Part shown: in pieces, positions 1-15,000 of the stretch
How positions within the stretch are numbered: position 1 is the stretch's first letter
How the letters are laid out: each line of letters opens with the position of its first letter
Assembly (NCBI RefSeq): GCF_944390845.1
Contig: NZ_CALXRM010000001.1
Coordinates: 82,678-146,677, forward strand
Direction of reading: 5' to 3'
DNA length: 64,000 nt
From: an uncultured Brachyspira sp.
GTDB taxonomy: Bacteria; Spirochaetota; Brachyspiria; Brachyspirales; Brachyspiraceae
Program-made: the position numbers and the translations under genes
Notes under the pieces: generated by a model
Database searches by the model: none
What the model saw: the letters and a program-made list of their open reading frames with translations, nothing else
What the model was told of the DNA's origin: nothing

Positions 1-3000
1 TAACTTTAGTATCTTTTACTAATTCATTTAATTTAGATACATCACCTTTGATAGATTCTGCCATTTCTTTAGCATTATCGAACACTTTTACAGTATTCAT
101 ATATTTTGCTATATCCTGGCCTATGCCATCTATTTTTACTTTCATAGCATCATATTCTAATGAAATATCATTAGTTTTTGATTCAAGCATCTTATCTATA
201 GAAGAAACAGCATCAGCCAATTTTACTTTCAAATCTTCTGTTTGACTATCAAAATCTTTAAGTATTACATTTGTTTTTTCTTCATAGCTCAAATTAATAC
301 TTTCAAGTCTAGCTTCTATTTCAGAAGAATATTTAGTAATATCTTCTTCTAAAGCAGATACAATATCCTTCATATTAGTAATTCTTTTATCATATTCATC
401 TAAGTTATCAGCATGTGATTTTATTATTTCTTCCTTAGCAGTTTGAATATGAGCTTTAGCATCGTTCATAAGAAGTGATAATGTCTGCTCTAAATTAGAA
501 TTAAGTCTGGCTATATATTTTTCATATTTCTCATTAGCATTTTCTTCTATAGCATTAACATTTTCTTCTATAATATTATTAGCTTCAGCTATTCTAACAT
601 TAACAGCTTCAGATATGGAGTCTTGTAAAGCTGTCAAAGATTCAGAAAGACCTTCATAATGAGCTTTTAATGCATCAAACTCAGAATTCTTTTCTTCTAA
701 TAAGCTATCCATTTTATTAGAAACTTCTTCTATTACAGAATCAAATTCTGAAATTTTAGCTTCTATAGTTATCTTAGCATCACTAGATAATTCCTCAAGT
801 CTGATATTGAATTTCTCACCTTGAGATTCTATATCTTTAGAGTATACATTTATTTTTTCTTGTAACTCTAAAGCTTTTTCTTCTATAAGAGCTTTTAATT
901 TATCCATAGAAGGGGCAAACTCATTTTGTAAGTTATTCATCTGCTCTTCAACTTCTTTAAGTTTTTCTTTATTAGCTTCTGCTGAAGTAATAAATTCATC
1001 TTTTATACTTAAAGCCTGTTTCAAATCAGTAACAACATCTTCTACAGAAGAAGTTATATTGAGTTTAGTATCATCTAATTCAGCATGTAATGCTTCTATT
1101 CTTTCATTGTATTCTTTATAAGCCTCCTCAAACAATTTTGAGAATTCCTCTTGGTTCTTCTGATGTCTGTCAGTATAGAATTTTTCAGAAGACAAATACA
1201 TTTCTTTTAACTTAGCAACTTCTTCATCATGCATAGTTTTTATTTCATCAACTGCTTTTTCACCTTCAGTACCTATAGACATCTTTAATTCACTCATAAA
1301 TTCTTCTTGATATGTGTCTATCTTTTTCTTGAAGCTAGTAATATTATCTTCAAGCTGTTTGTTCATATTATTGAAGGCAGCTGTAATTTTATTATTAATA
1401 TCGTTTTCTATGCCTTCTATAGCACTCTTAACATCAGAGAATTTATCAAACTTCTTCATCTCATTTTCAATGAATGTTTGTACCGTATCAAGTATATGAG
1501 GACTAAGCTCATCTGTTTCTTTAAGTACAGCCTCATTAAATGAAGCAACTAAGCTATTGATAGCCTCTTTAGCTTTAGATACATTTTCAGAAGCAAGTTT
1601 ATTTTCTAAGGATTTAATATATTCCTCAGCTTCTTTAATCTTAGTACTGAATGCAGCTTCTTTCTCAGATATCTTCAATGAAGCAACATCAGCAGCCTCA
1701 AGTACTGCACTTGTTAAGCTGTCAATCTTATTACGTATATTAATATCAGAATTCTTAACCATATCCATTAGAGCTTCTCTTTCTCTGCGTACAGTTTCAA
1801 CTTCCTGAGATATATGTTTTTGAGACTGACTTAACATTCTAAGTTCATTTTCTTGCTCTTTAATATTAGCTTTTATAGTACCAACCAAAGAAGTAATATC
1901 ACTTTGAGCTTCATCTATTCTATTTATGATGCCTTTAACTTTATCATTTTCTAATGCATCTATCTGTTCTTTAGCTGTTTCAACTTTATCATTGATATCT
2001 GCAAGCATTTCAACTGCAGCATCTCTTAAGTTATCTACTTCAGAAACTATAGCATCTTTATAGAATTCTTTTATTCTTTCTGGAGAAGCATAAGCATCTT
2101 CAAAATGAACTATTCTAGCTTCTATACGTTTTCTGAACTCTTCATTTGATTCCTCAAATACTTTTATAATATCATCTCTAAATGAGTCTGTTAGATATCT
2201 TAAATCTGTACCTATAGAATCACTCTGTATACTTTCGAACATTTCAACTATTTGTTTTCTCTCATCTTCAATCATAGCAGCAACATCTTCTCTGTTCAAT
2301 ACATCGAATGATATTTTGTTCTTCAAAGCCTCTATGCTGTCAATTATATTGAGCTTTTCTTGATTGAACATACTCATAGTTTCATCTTGTTCTTTTATAA
2401 GTTCAACTATAGATTTTCTAAAGTTTATAAACTCATTAACAAGTCTATCTCTGTCACCTTCAATAGAAGTCAAAGCTTCACCAGAATAAATAGCTCCGCT
2501 TTCATATTTAATTCTAAGATTATCTATCTCGGCCATTAATCTGTTTCTTTCTTCTTGTAAGGCTTCAGCTAAATCTTTAATATTAGCTATTCTGTCATTG
2601 AATTCATTTCTAAATTCACCCATTTCTTTAGCTAAAGTATCTTTATATCTCTTAATACTTTCTGAGAAGTCCTGCTCTAATATTTGGAAATCATCTTTAA
2701 TACGAGCATTATACTCTTGAGCCATATTAGCTAAATCATTATTAGTTGGAACAGAACCTAATATCTCATCTCTTAAAGATACGAACTCATCTCTAAGTTC
2801 ATCTTTTAATGTTTCTTTCTCATCTACAAATATTTGACTGATACTATCTAAAGTAGGAACATCTTTGAGCATTTCTTCTTTCATCTCTAACAATTTAGCC
2901 TCAACTGCTTCTTGTTCCTTAGATAATACTTCAGCAACTGCTTCAACAGTAGAGTAGTTGTCCTCTATATTTTTCTTAAATGATTCTAATGTATCATTTA

Positions 3001-6000
3001 TTCTTACTCTTTCAGCTTCTATAATTTTTTCTACATAAGAAGTATCTAATTTACCAGCCTCTATATTTTTAGCAACTTCTGCTTTTGTATTTTCAATATC
3101 AGCTGTTACATTTTCCTTATAAGTATTTATAAGTTTTTCAACTTCTTCTCTTGATATAGATTTATCATTTAAGCTGCTTATCTCTTTTCTTATCTCATCA
3201 AATGATGTTTCTAAATTAGCTCTTTCTACATCTAAAAGATTGTTCAAATTATCTAAATAATCTTTCTTAAGATTTTCAAATCTTTCTTCTGCAGATATAT
3301 ATTCAACTCTTACTGCTGATTTGAAATGATCTAATTCATTAATCAATTTTGCTTTTTCTTCTTCAAACATCTTAGCAAAATTTCTATTGTCTATTTGAGT
3401 ATTTATTATCTCATTTCTAAACTCTTCAAGTTCATTTGCTCTGTCTTCTCTTTCAGATACAAATAAGTCAGCAAGTTCGTCCATATTAGGTACAGAGTCT
3501 ATTATTTTATTTTTAAACTCTTCAAGCTCATCTAAAATGCTAACATCTTTTTGAGATATTTCACTAGCTATTCTATCATAAACTTCTTTTTTGAACTCAT
3601 CTATAGCAGTAAGTAAATCTTTTTTATCCTTAGCTAATTCATTAGAAAGTTTTAATGTATTTGTATTAAGTTCATTATTTATTCTGCTTATATAAGATTC
3701 TAATGCCTTAATTTTTACATCAACACCTTTATTAGAACTGCTAATATCTTCTTTAATAGACATTATATTATTTTCTAGGTAATCTATAGTTTGTTTACCT
3801 TCTGTTTTTAATGCATCCTGAAGATTTATAACTTTAGATTTTACTTTATCTTCATATTCATTTAACATAGAATCTAATTTTTCTTTGTACTTAGCTACTT
3901 CAGCACTTAAAGAACCTTGATTATATTCTAAGTCTTTTATTCTATCATCAAATGCATTTATATGTCCTTCAATATTAGATATACCTTCTTCCAATCTTGA
4001 ATCTAAGCTATCTTGTAATTCTAATTGTTTATTAGCTATATCTTCCTTCAATGCTTCTATCATAGACATAATTTCAGAATAATTTTCATTATCTAATAAG
4101 TTATCCTTAGCATTTTCTAAAGTATCATTAATAGCATTAAGATTAGTATCCTTCCAAGAATTCAAATCTCTTTCCATTCCCTCTATCTTGTCTTTAAATT
4201 CAGTGAATGAACCATTAAATTGATTTTCTAATTCTTGTTTCAATACTGCAAAACTAGATGCTATAGTATCACCGTATAATTCTACAACTCTATTTTCATT
4301 AGACCAAACGTCTTCAAAATAATTTACACGTTTATCTAATCTATCTTTAAATTCTTTAGAATCTTTTTCTATACTTTCTACTAAATCATTCTTAATAGCT
4401 ACAACACTATCATTGAAGTTATTGAATATGCTATCCAATTTTCCTTCTAATCTAGCAAGCTCATCTCTGCTTATATAAGATTTAGGTAAAGAATTCATAA
4501 CATTATTTAAGTCTTTGTAAATCTCTTCTTTACTGTCTAATATCTTATCTTCTAGTTTACTGAAGCTTGATATTTGAGGAATTATACTTTCCTTAAATTG
4601 TTCTAAGCTATCGCTAAGCTGTTTGAAGTTTTCATAAATAGCAGCAATTTCCTCTTGAGTTACATTAGTTTCATTGCTTTCTTCTTCCTCTTCTTCATAT
4701 TCATCAACTTCTTCAGAATCCTCAGTTTCATCAGCAACTTCTTCTTCCTCTTCTTCATAGTACTCTTCTGCATCTTCTGTTTCATATTCTTCTTCATCTT
4801 CAACAGCAGCTAAACTATTCTTCAATTCTTCCAATTCATTAGAAAGTCTTATAACTTCATCATTCAAACTTGTATCAACACCTTTAACTTTATCTTTTAT
4901 TGTTGATAAGTCTTTTTCCAAATCTTCTATTTTTGAGAAATCCTCTTTAAGTGTATTGAATGATTCTTCTAATCTGTTTCTTTCAGCAATCAAATCACTA
5001 TAGTCATGATTATCTTTTATAGATGTAACTTCTTTCTTGAATTCATCTATAGCATTTGATATCATATTTTTATATTCTATCAAAGTAGATTCTAAATTAG
5101 AAACATTATCATCGCTGCTATTCATTCTAGCTGTTAATGTTTCCATTACATCATCTATAGCAGCCTGTATATGTGCTTTTTCAGAATCGAATATAGCAGG
5201 TATTCTCTCATCAGCAGCACTTAAGATATCATCTTTTAATGAAGCAAATGAAGCTCTTAAACCTTCAACTTCTTTTATCAATAGCTCTTTCTCATTTATA
5301 TAGTACTGAAGCATATTGTTCTTATCTAATACTGCATCTTTTATCTCATCAATAGATTTATCAAAATCTTTACTCAAGCTTGAATACTTGTTATCTATTT
5401 CTTCTTTTACATTATTTATTTCTTCAATAAGAGAAGTTTTTACGCTTTCTATATCTTCTAATATATCAGTTACAGAAGAAATTTTCTCACTGTATTCGCC
5501 AAACAATGACAATATATGTTCATTATTAGATATAAAGTCATTAACTTGAGCTTTAAATCTATCGTCTATATTAGATTTGAAATAGTCAAATTCAGCTGAT
5601 AATTTAGATATAGAATTATATAATTCTTCTTTCTCTAAATCCATTCTATCAGAAACAAATCTAGCCTGAGTTTCTAATTGATTATTTACTTCAGTTACAG
5701 AATTTTCTATAGTTTCTAATTTATCAGCAATATCCATCAAGCCGTTATAATCAATTTTATCTTTAAATTCATTATATAAGCCCATTAATTCATTTTTAAT
5801 ATTTTCAAATGAAGTTGTTTGCTTGTCTCTCAATTCTGATTCGTAAGAACTTATTCTATTAACAATTTCTTCTTCTTTATTGACAAGTAAATCATTAATT
5901 TGTACTTCTAAATTCTCAACAACATCTCTTAATTTAGCATCAGAATCTTCTAACATTTTAGATACTGCATTATTTATGCTTTGATTCAAGTTATTGAATG

Positions 6001-9000
6001 AATCATTAAGCATAATATCTAAATTATACTTATTCTTTTCAAGTTCTTCTAATTTTTCCTGTATATCAGCATCTACTTTAGAAGAATACTCGTTCAAATA
6101 ATCATCTATATAAGCTTTATTAGTATCAACTCTAGCTTTTTCTATTTCTATTTTTAAACTGTCTGAATATTCGTCTAATGCTTTTTTGTTTCCTTCATAA
6201 ACAGATTCTAACATTTCTGAATATTCTTCATAATTAGATATAATGTTTCTTCCAACATCTTCTAATTTAGACATTATAGATTCTGTTTCATCTAATCTAT
6301 AAGACTCTATGTTCTTCAACTCTTCTTCATATTTACTAACTGCATCTGATATCATATTATTAAATCTATTAACATCAGAAGTTAATCTTTCTTCTAAGTT
6401 AGAAATTCTATCATTAACAGTAGATAATTTTTCTTCCAAGCGAGTATTGATTTCGCTTTCTTTGCCAAGTATTTCTTCTTTAATAGAAGCTATCATTTTA
6501 GCAATAATTCCATTCTTCTTATCTTTAGAACTTTCTATAAAGCTGTCAATATTTTCTTTAGCCTCTTTTAATTGCTCTAAAAGAAGAGATAAATTACCAT
6601 CTTTCCAAATAGAAAGATTGCTTTCTATTTCATTTACTTGACCTTGTATATTAGACATAATCTCTGACTTAAAGCTGTCAACTTCAGGTCTTATAGCACT
6701 TTCATAAAGTTTTAAAGTTTTATTAGGATCTGACCAAGTATCTTCAAAATAAGAAATTCTCTTATCCATCAAATCTTTAAATTCTTTAGTACCTGATTCT
6801 AATTCATCATATAAAGAATATAATTTTTCTCTGTCATCATCAAATAAATCTCTTGAAACTGTATTATCTTCAAGTGAATCTAATTTTTCTTCTAAGCTAA
6901 ATTTGAAGTCTGCTAATTCATCAAACAATTTATCAACATCGCTTCTTAAATTAGAATCAACTCCATCTAAATTGCTCTTTAATGTATAAACTTCACTTTC
7001 TAAATCGTATAATCTTTCAAAGTCTTCTCTTAAAGAATTAAATGCATCCTCTAATCTAGCTTTTTCTGCTTCTAATATCTCTATAGAATCATTGTTTTTA
7101 AGTTCATCTAATTCATATCTAAATGTTTCAATATTTTCTAATATAGTATCCTTTTCATCTGATATAGCATTTTTAAATTCTTCTATATCAGCACTAGAAC
7201 TATCCATTTTTTCTAATATATCATTTGTAAATGAATTAAATTCAGCTTCAATTTTTTCTTTCTCTCTTTCAAATATAGAGTTAATATCTTCTTTGTTAGC
7301 ATTTAATACTTCTTCTTTGAATGCTGTGAAGTCTTCTCTTAATTTCTGCATCTGTTCATTATTCAACACTGCACTTTCTAAGCTTACTATCTTTTCATTA
7401 AAGAAGTTTCTTAAATTATCATATCTTTCATTAACAGCAGCTATTCTTGTGTCTATCTTCTCATGTAAATCTCTGATTCTATCTTCAAATATATTGATAT
7501 AGCTTTGATTTTTCTCTAAATCATATACTTTTTTCTCTAAGATTTCATACTTATCTTCAACAGTAAGAAGTTTACTATCTATTTTTCCATAGAAATCTTT
7601 AACTCTGTCTTCTATTTTCTGAATATAGTTTTCACCATAAACAACTTCATCAACTTTTTTCTCTATGTTTTCTATAGTTTGAGAAACTTTTTCATTTGAT
7701 GATTCTTCAAACTTACTCATAGATTCATTAAATTTAGCTTCTAAATCTTCAACAGATATTTTTACAATATTATCTAATTCTTCTTTAGCAGAATCTAATA
7801 TGTTCATCTTATCTGAAACTTGAGATTCTAATTTCTCTATGCCTTCTATAGTTTGAGAAACTTTTTCATTTGATGATTCCTCAAACTTACTCATAGATTC
7901 ATTAAATCTATTTTGTAAATCTTCAAAAGATGATTGTAATATTTTATCTAAATCTTCTTTAGTAGAATCTAATATATTCATCTTATCTAATATCAAAGAA
8001 TCTAATCTTGAAGAATAATCTTTTAAGTATTCATCAATACGTTCTCTTTCATTAGCTAGATGCTTATCTTCAATTCCTTTTATAGCACTATCTATCTCAT
8101 CTTTAATAGAATCTGAATAATCTTTCAATGAATTGAGTGAATTATCATAAACTTCATTTATAAGTTTAGAATAATTTTCATAAGTAGATCTTATTTCTTT
8201 ACCTACATTATCAATATCATCTAATATTTTATTATTTTCATCTAATCTGTAATGCTCCATATTTTTTATCTCATCATCATACTTAGATACAGCTTCATTT
8301 ACCATATTGTAAAGATTTTCTAAATTACCGCTTATATCATTATTCAATTTAGAATCCATAGCAGCTAATCTATTTTCTATATCTTGTACTCTGATCTCTA
8401 AAGTTTCATTGATATATTTTTCTTTCTCATCAATTGTTGATAATAAGTTATCTACTATTTTTTTGCCTTTTACTTCTGATTCATTTAAATAATTAGATAT
8501 ACTTTCTCTAGCTTCATCTAATTGCTGAACTAACTCATCAACATGACCTTCTTTCCAAGTAGAGATATCATTATCCAATGATTCTATTTTACTTTTCAAA
8601 TAGTTGATAGAATTTTCAAATTTAATCTCATTGTCATTTCTGATATCATCTAATTGTTCTCTTATATCTGAAGCAAATATGTTTTTCAATTTTCTGCTGT
8701 CAGCCCAAGTATCTTCAAAGAAACTTACACGTTTTTCAAGTCTGTATCTAAATTCTTTATTATCATCTTTTATTTGATTAAATAAATCATTTAATTTTTC
8801 TCTTTCCTGAGTTAATAATTCTTCTATAGCCTCATTATTATTAGAATTTGTCATTAATTCTTCTTTTATAGAAGCTAATTTATTATCTAATTCTTCTTTT
8901 TCAGTATATATTATACTTTCTAACTCAGAAGATTTATTGATATTATCTTCTATTTGAGTTTTTACATCATCTATTCTTGAAGTCAATTTATTAACATGTG

Positions 9001-12000
9001 AAGTAAGATTTCCTAATTCAATAGAATATTCATCTAAATCTCTTACTATATCATCTTTCATTCTTCCTTCAAAATCAGACAATTTATCAGATAATGCTTT
9101 AACCTCATCTTTTAAGAATACATCAACATCAGACATATTTTCTTTTAATTGGTATAAGTTACTTTCTAATCTTTCTAATTTAGAGAAATCAGATTTTATA
9201 GCATTAAATGAATCTTCTAAAGCTTTTTTCTCTAAAGCTAATTGCTCTATAGTATTATCTTTCTTAACGCTTTCTAATTCAAGCTCTAAATTATCCAATT
9301 TTTCTAATAAATCTAACTTATCAGAAGAAATAATATCTTTTAATCTATTAACTTCATCATCTGAAGCATCAACTCTTTCTACAACAGCTCTTGTAAATTC
9401 TTCAAATACATGCTCTATTTCATTTTTCTTATCTTCAAATAAAGTAGGTACATTGTCATTGAATTTTAATGTAGATTCTCTGAAAGATTCAAAATCATTT
9501 TTAATACTTTCCAATCTTTCTACCAAAGCATTCTTTTCATCATTATGTAATGAGATAAGCTCATCTCTGTCTATTATAGAATTCTTGATAATCTCAACTG
9601 CTTCATCAAAATCACTGCTTAAAGAGTCATATTTATTTCTTAAATCAACAGTTTCACTATTTAATTTTTCAGTTATAGCTTCAATATCTTTACTCAAAGT
9701 AGCCATATATTTATTGAATAATACAGATTCAGTATCTCTCTCTAATTGTTCAATAACTTCTAAGACTTTATCATTAGTTTCATCACTAAATTTAGCTATA
9801 GCCTCATTAAAGCTATTTTCCAAATTATCAAATGATTCTTTAACCATATTATCTAATTCTTCTTTAGCTTCATTGAGTACAGACATTTTTTCAGCTATCT
9901 GATTATCAATTTTCTCTGAATACTCTCTCAAATATTCATCAATATAGTTTTTCTCATTAGATAAATGCTTAGATTCTGATTCTTCTCTTGATTTCTCTAT
10001 TTCTTCTTTTATAGTATTAGAATAATCTGTCAAAGAATTAACAGAATTGTTATAAGCTTCATTTATTAAGTTAGAATAATTTTCATAATTTGATTTGATA
10101 TCCTCAATAAGTTTTTGAGAATCTTCCATTAACTTATTGTTTTCATCTAATCTATAATGCTCAATATTTTTAATATCTTCATCATATTTAGCTATGGCAT
10201 TATTCAACATAGTATGTAAATTATCTAAATTAGAACTTATATCTTCATTAATCTTAGAATCTGTTTCTGATAATCTATTTTCTATATCAGCAATCTTTTC
10301 ATCTAATTTATTATAGATAGTATTTTCTTTTTCTTCTATCTTAGATAAGATATCTGTTAATAATTTTTCAGCTTTAACATCTGAATTATCTATGTAATTA
10401 GAAATATTGTTTTTAGCTTCTTCTAATTGAGATAATAATTCATTAATTCTTCCATCTTTCCAAGTTAAGATATCACTATCCATAGAATCTATTTTTGATT
10501 TCAATTCATTTAGATATTCTTCTTTGAAAGTATTCAAATCTGAATTCATAGATTCCATTTTAGCATTCATACTGTTAATATGTTCTTCTTTCCAAACAGC
10601 GATATCGTCGTTCATAGAATCCATTTTTTCTCTTAATTCATTGATAGAATTTTCAAATTTCAATTCAGTATCTGATTTAACATTTTCTATTTCATCTCTT
10701 ATATCAGATGAGAATAAATTTCTTATTCTAGAACTGTCAGCCCAAGAATCTTCAAAATATTCTATGCGTTTTTCAAGTCTATCCCTAAACTCTAAATTAT
10801 CATTACGAACTTTTTCAAATAGAATGTCTAATTTTTTTACTTCTTCATTAAATAATGATTCTATACCATCATTTTGACCAGAAACAGAAAGTAAATTATC
10901 CTTTATAGCAGACAATCTATTTTCTAATTCTTCTCTGTCTTTTGATATAGTTTCTTCCAACTGTGAAGATTTATCTAAAGAATCCTGTATATTAGCTTTT
11001 ATTGATTCTATATATTCATTTAAAGTATTTACATTAGAATTAAGAGCACTTAAATCATTAGAATAATCTTCTAAATCTCTTGAAACATCTTCTCTGATTT
11101 TTGAATCAAGTTCTTCTATTTTTGAAGATAATTCTTTAACCTCATCTTGTAAATTTACATCAACATCTGACATATTATCTTTTAATTGATATAAACTGCT
11201 TTCAAGCTCTTCTAATTTAGCAAAATCATCTTTAATAGCATTGAATGATTCTTCTAATGCATCTTTCTCCAAAGTTAATTGAGTAATGGCATCATCATCT
11301 CTCACAGAAGCAAGTTCATCTCTTAAGTTTTCAATTTGTTCTAGTATAAATGTCTTATCTTCATAAAGTAAATCTTTAATATAATTAATATCACTTTCTG
11401 AAGTATTTACTCTGTCTAATAATGTAGAACTGAATTCCTCAAATGCATTTTCTATTTTTTGTTTTTCTTCTTCAAATATAGTAGGTATAGCTTCTTTAGT
11501 AGAGCTTAAAATTTCATCTTTGAAACTGTCAAATTCTTTTTTAAGTTCATCAACTTTTGAAACTAAAACTTCTTTTTCTGAAGCATGCATTTCTAATAAT
11601 TCATTTCTATCAAGTATAGAATTTTTAAGAACATCTAATGATTCATCTAAATCTTTGCTTAATGCTTCATATTTTTCTATAATAGAAGTAATATCATCTG
11701 ATACCTTAGTATTAAATGTATCTATATCAAAATCAACTTTTGATACATTACTGTCTATTTTTTCATTAACTTTTGATATTTCATCTTCTATTTTCTTGTA
11801 TATGATACCAAGCTGTTCTGTTAGATAAATGCTATATTCATTTTTATCGAATATAACTGTTTTAGCATCTTCTTCTAATCTAGCAATAACTTCTAAAATC
11901 TTACTGTTAGATTCTCTTTCAAAATTAGATATAACATTCTGCATATTAGCTTCTAAATTACCAAATGCATCTTTTATCATTTTATCTAATTCTTCTTTGG

Positions 12001-15000
12001 TATTATTTAGAGTATTTATTTTTTCTGATATTTGACTATCAACCTTATTAGAATAGTCTTTCAAATAATCATCTATATAATTTTTCTCATTAGATACATG
12101 TTTAGCTTCTGATTCTTCTCTTGATTTTTCTATTTCTTCTCTTACCAATTTAGAATAATCTGTCAAAGAATTTAAAGAGTTATTATATGTTTCATTTATT
12201 AAGTTAGAATAATTATCATAACTTGCTTTTAACTCATCAATAAGTTTTTTAGAGTCTTCTGCCAACTTATCTGATTCTGCGGTTCTATAATTTTCTATAT
12301 TCTTAATATCCTCATCATATTTAGCTATAGCATTATTCAACATAGTATAAAGATTATCTAAGTTAGAACCTATATCATTATTAAGTTTAGAGTCTGTTTC
12401 TGATAATCTATTTTCTATATCTGCTATTTTTTCATCTAACTTAGTATAGATACTATTTTCTTTTTCTTCTATTTTAGATAATACTTCAGCTACAAGTTTA
12501 TTCTTATTATCTTCTGTAGTATCTAAATAAGCAGCTATATCCTGTTTAGCATTTTCCAACTGACCTAATAGTTCATTGATATTGCTTTCTTTCCAAACAG
12601 ATATATCTTCATTTATAGAGTCTATTTTGTTATTCAAATCGTTAAGATAGTTTTCAAATTTAAGAGCAGTTTCTTTCTTAACTTCTTCTAACTCATTTCT
12701 CATTTCTGAAGCATATAAACTTCTTATTCTAGTACTGTCTGACCAAGTATCCTCAAAATATGTTATGCGTTTTTCAAGTCTATCTCTAAACTCTATACTA
12801 CCATTTTTAAAGTTATTGAATAATTCATCTAACTTTTTAACTTCATTAGCAAATAAGCCTTCAACTGTACCGCTATCACCTAATATATTAACTAGATTAT
12901 CTTTCATTGAAGATATTTTATTTTCTAATTCTTCTTTATCTCTCAATATATTATTTTCTAACTCTGCAGCTCTTTCTATAGAAGCTCTGATATCATCTTT
13001 TATACTGTCTCTGTCATCATTTATTGTATTTTCTAATTCTTCAAATTTATTAGATAAAGTAGCAACCTCATCTTTTAAATTGATATCAACATCTTCCATA
13101 TTATCTTTTAATTCATATAAACGATTCTCTAAATCTTCCAATTTAGCAAAATCATCTTTTATTGAATTAAATGATTCTTCTAAAGCTTGTTTTTCTAATG
13201 TTAATTGAGTTATAGCATCATCTTCTCTTAAATTATTTACTTCCTCTCTTAAACCATCAATTTGTTCTAATAATGTTAATTTATCTTCTGATAAAATGTC
13301 TTTAATATAATTGATATCGCTTTCTGAAGTATTTACTCTTTCTAATAAATTGCTTGTAAACTCTTCAAATGCATTCTCTATTTTTTGTTTTTCTTCTTCA
13401 AATAGAGTAGGTATATTTTCTTTATTAGTATTTAATACCTCAGATTTAAAGTTATTGAATTCTTCTTTAAGCTCATCTATTCTGCTTACTAATAACTCTT
13501 TCTCTGAAGCCTGAAGTTCTAATAACTCATCTCTATCAAGTATAGAGCTTTTTACCATGTCTAATGTTTCTTCAAAATCGATATTCAATGATTTATATTT
13601 ATCTTGAAGTTCTGATACTTCTTTATCTAATCTTGAAACAACATTATATATTTCGCTATCTACTTTAGAACTAATAGAAGATAAATGATTTTCTAATTCT
13701 GATATATATTCATTATGATTGAATAGTCTATCTGAAACTTCTTGTTCTAATTTAGAAACAACACTATTTATTTTGCTGTCTGCTTCTTCATTCAATTTTA
13801 ATATAGCATCATTCAAATTAGTATTTAATGTATTGAATGATTCTCTTATCATATCATCTAATTGATTTTTGCTGTCATTCAATATATTAATTTTTTCTGA
13901 TATTTGGCTGTCTAATTTATCAGCATATTCTTTCAAATAATCATCTATATAGTTTTTCTCACCTTTAAGATGTTTATCTTCTGCTTCTTTTCTAGCATTC
14001 TCTATTTCAGCTTTTACTCTGTTTGTATATTCTGATAATGAAGATAATGAATCTTTATAAGTAGTATTGATTAATTTAGAGTAATAATCATATCCTGTTT
14101 TTATATCCTCTAATAACTTATTACCTTCTTCTGTACGGTAATGTTCTATATTCTTAATATCTTCATCATATTTAGATACAGCAGAGTTTACCATACCTTG
14201 AACTTCTTCCAAGTTTCTAGCTATGTCATCTGATACTTTATCATCTAAAACTGATAATCTGCTTTCTATATCTGCTATTTTTGTATCTATTCTATTATAG
14301 ATGCTGTTTTCTTTCTCCTCAATTTTTGCCAATACATCTGATACAAGCTCATCTTTTTTACCTTCAGTAGTATCTAAGTAATTAGCTATATCTTGTTTAG
14401 CATTTTCTAATTGCTGTAATAATTCATTGATACGAGTATCTTTCCAGCTAGATATATCTTTGTCGATAAGATCTATTTTGTTATTTAACTCATTAAGATA
14501 ATTTTCATATTTGAGTTCTGTTTCTTTTTGTACTTCTTCTAACTCATTTCTTATTTCAGAAGCATATAAACTTCTTATTCTAGTACTGTCTGACCAAGTG
14601 TCCTCAAAATATGTTATACGTTTTTCGAGTCTATCTCTAAACTCTAAATTATCGTTCTTGAAGTTATTGAATAATTCATCTAGCTTTTTAACTTCATTAG
14701 TAAATAAGCCTTCGATATTTTCATTATCACCTAACATATTAATTAGATTATCTTTCATTGAAGCTATTTTTTGTTCCAATTCTTCTTTATCTTTTAATAT
14801 GTTATTCTCTAACTCTGAAGATTTAACTAAAGAATCATTAATAAGATTTCTAACATAATCTATATTAGTATTGGCATTAGCAATATTATTGTTCAAATTA
14901 TCTATATTAGAATATATATTGTTAATGTTATTATTTTGTTCATTTATAGTATTATCAAAATATTCTTTAGTTTCTTTTGCTTTATTTTCAAATTCATTGA

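Noticed and set aside
9453..9902. Plus-strand open frames of 60-180 codons throughout 1-25000, rich in Ser, Leu, Phe and Ile
   Set aside because: All lie in the frame complementary to the giant minus-strand gene, and their Ser/Leu/Phe bias is the mirror of Glu/Lys/Asp codons. None has a ribosome-binding site or family motif.
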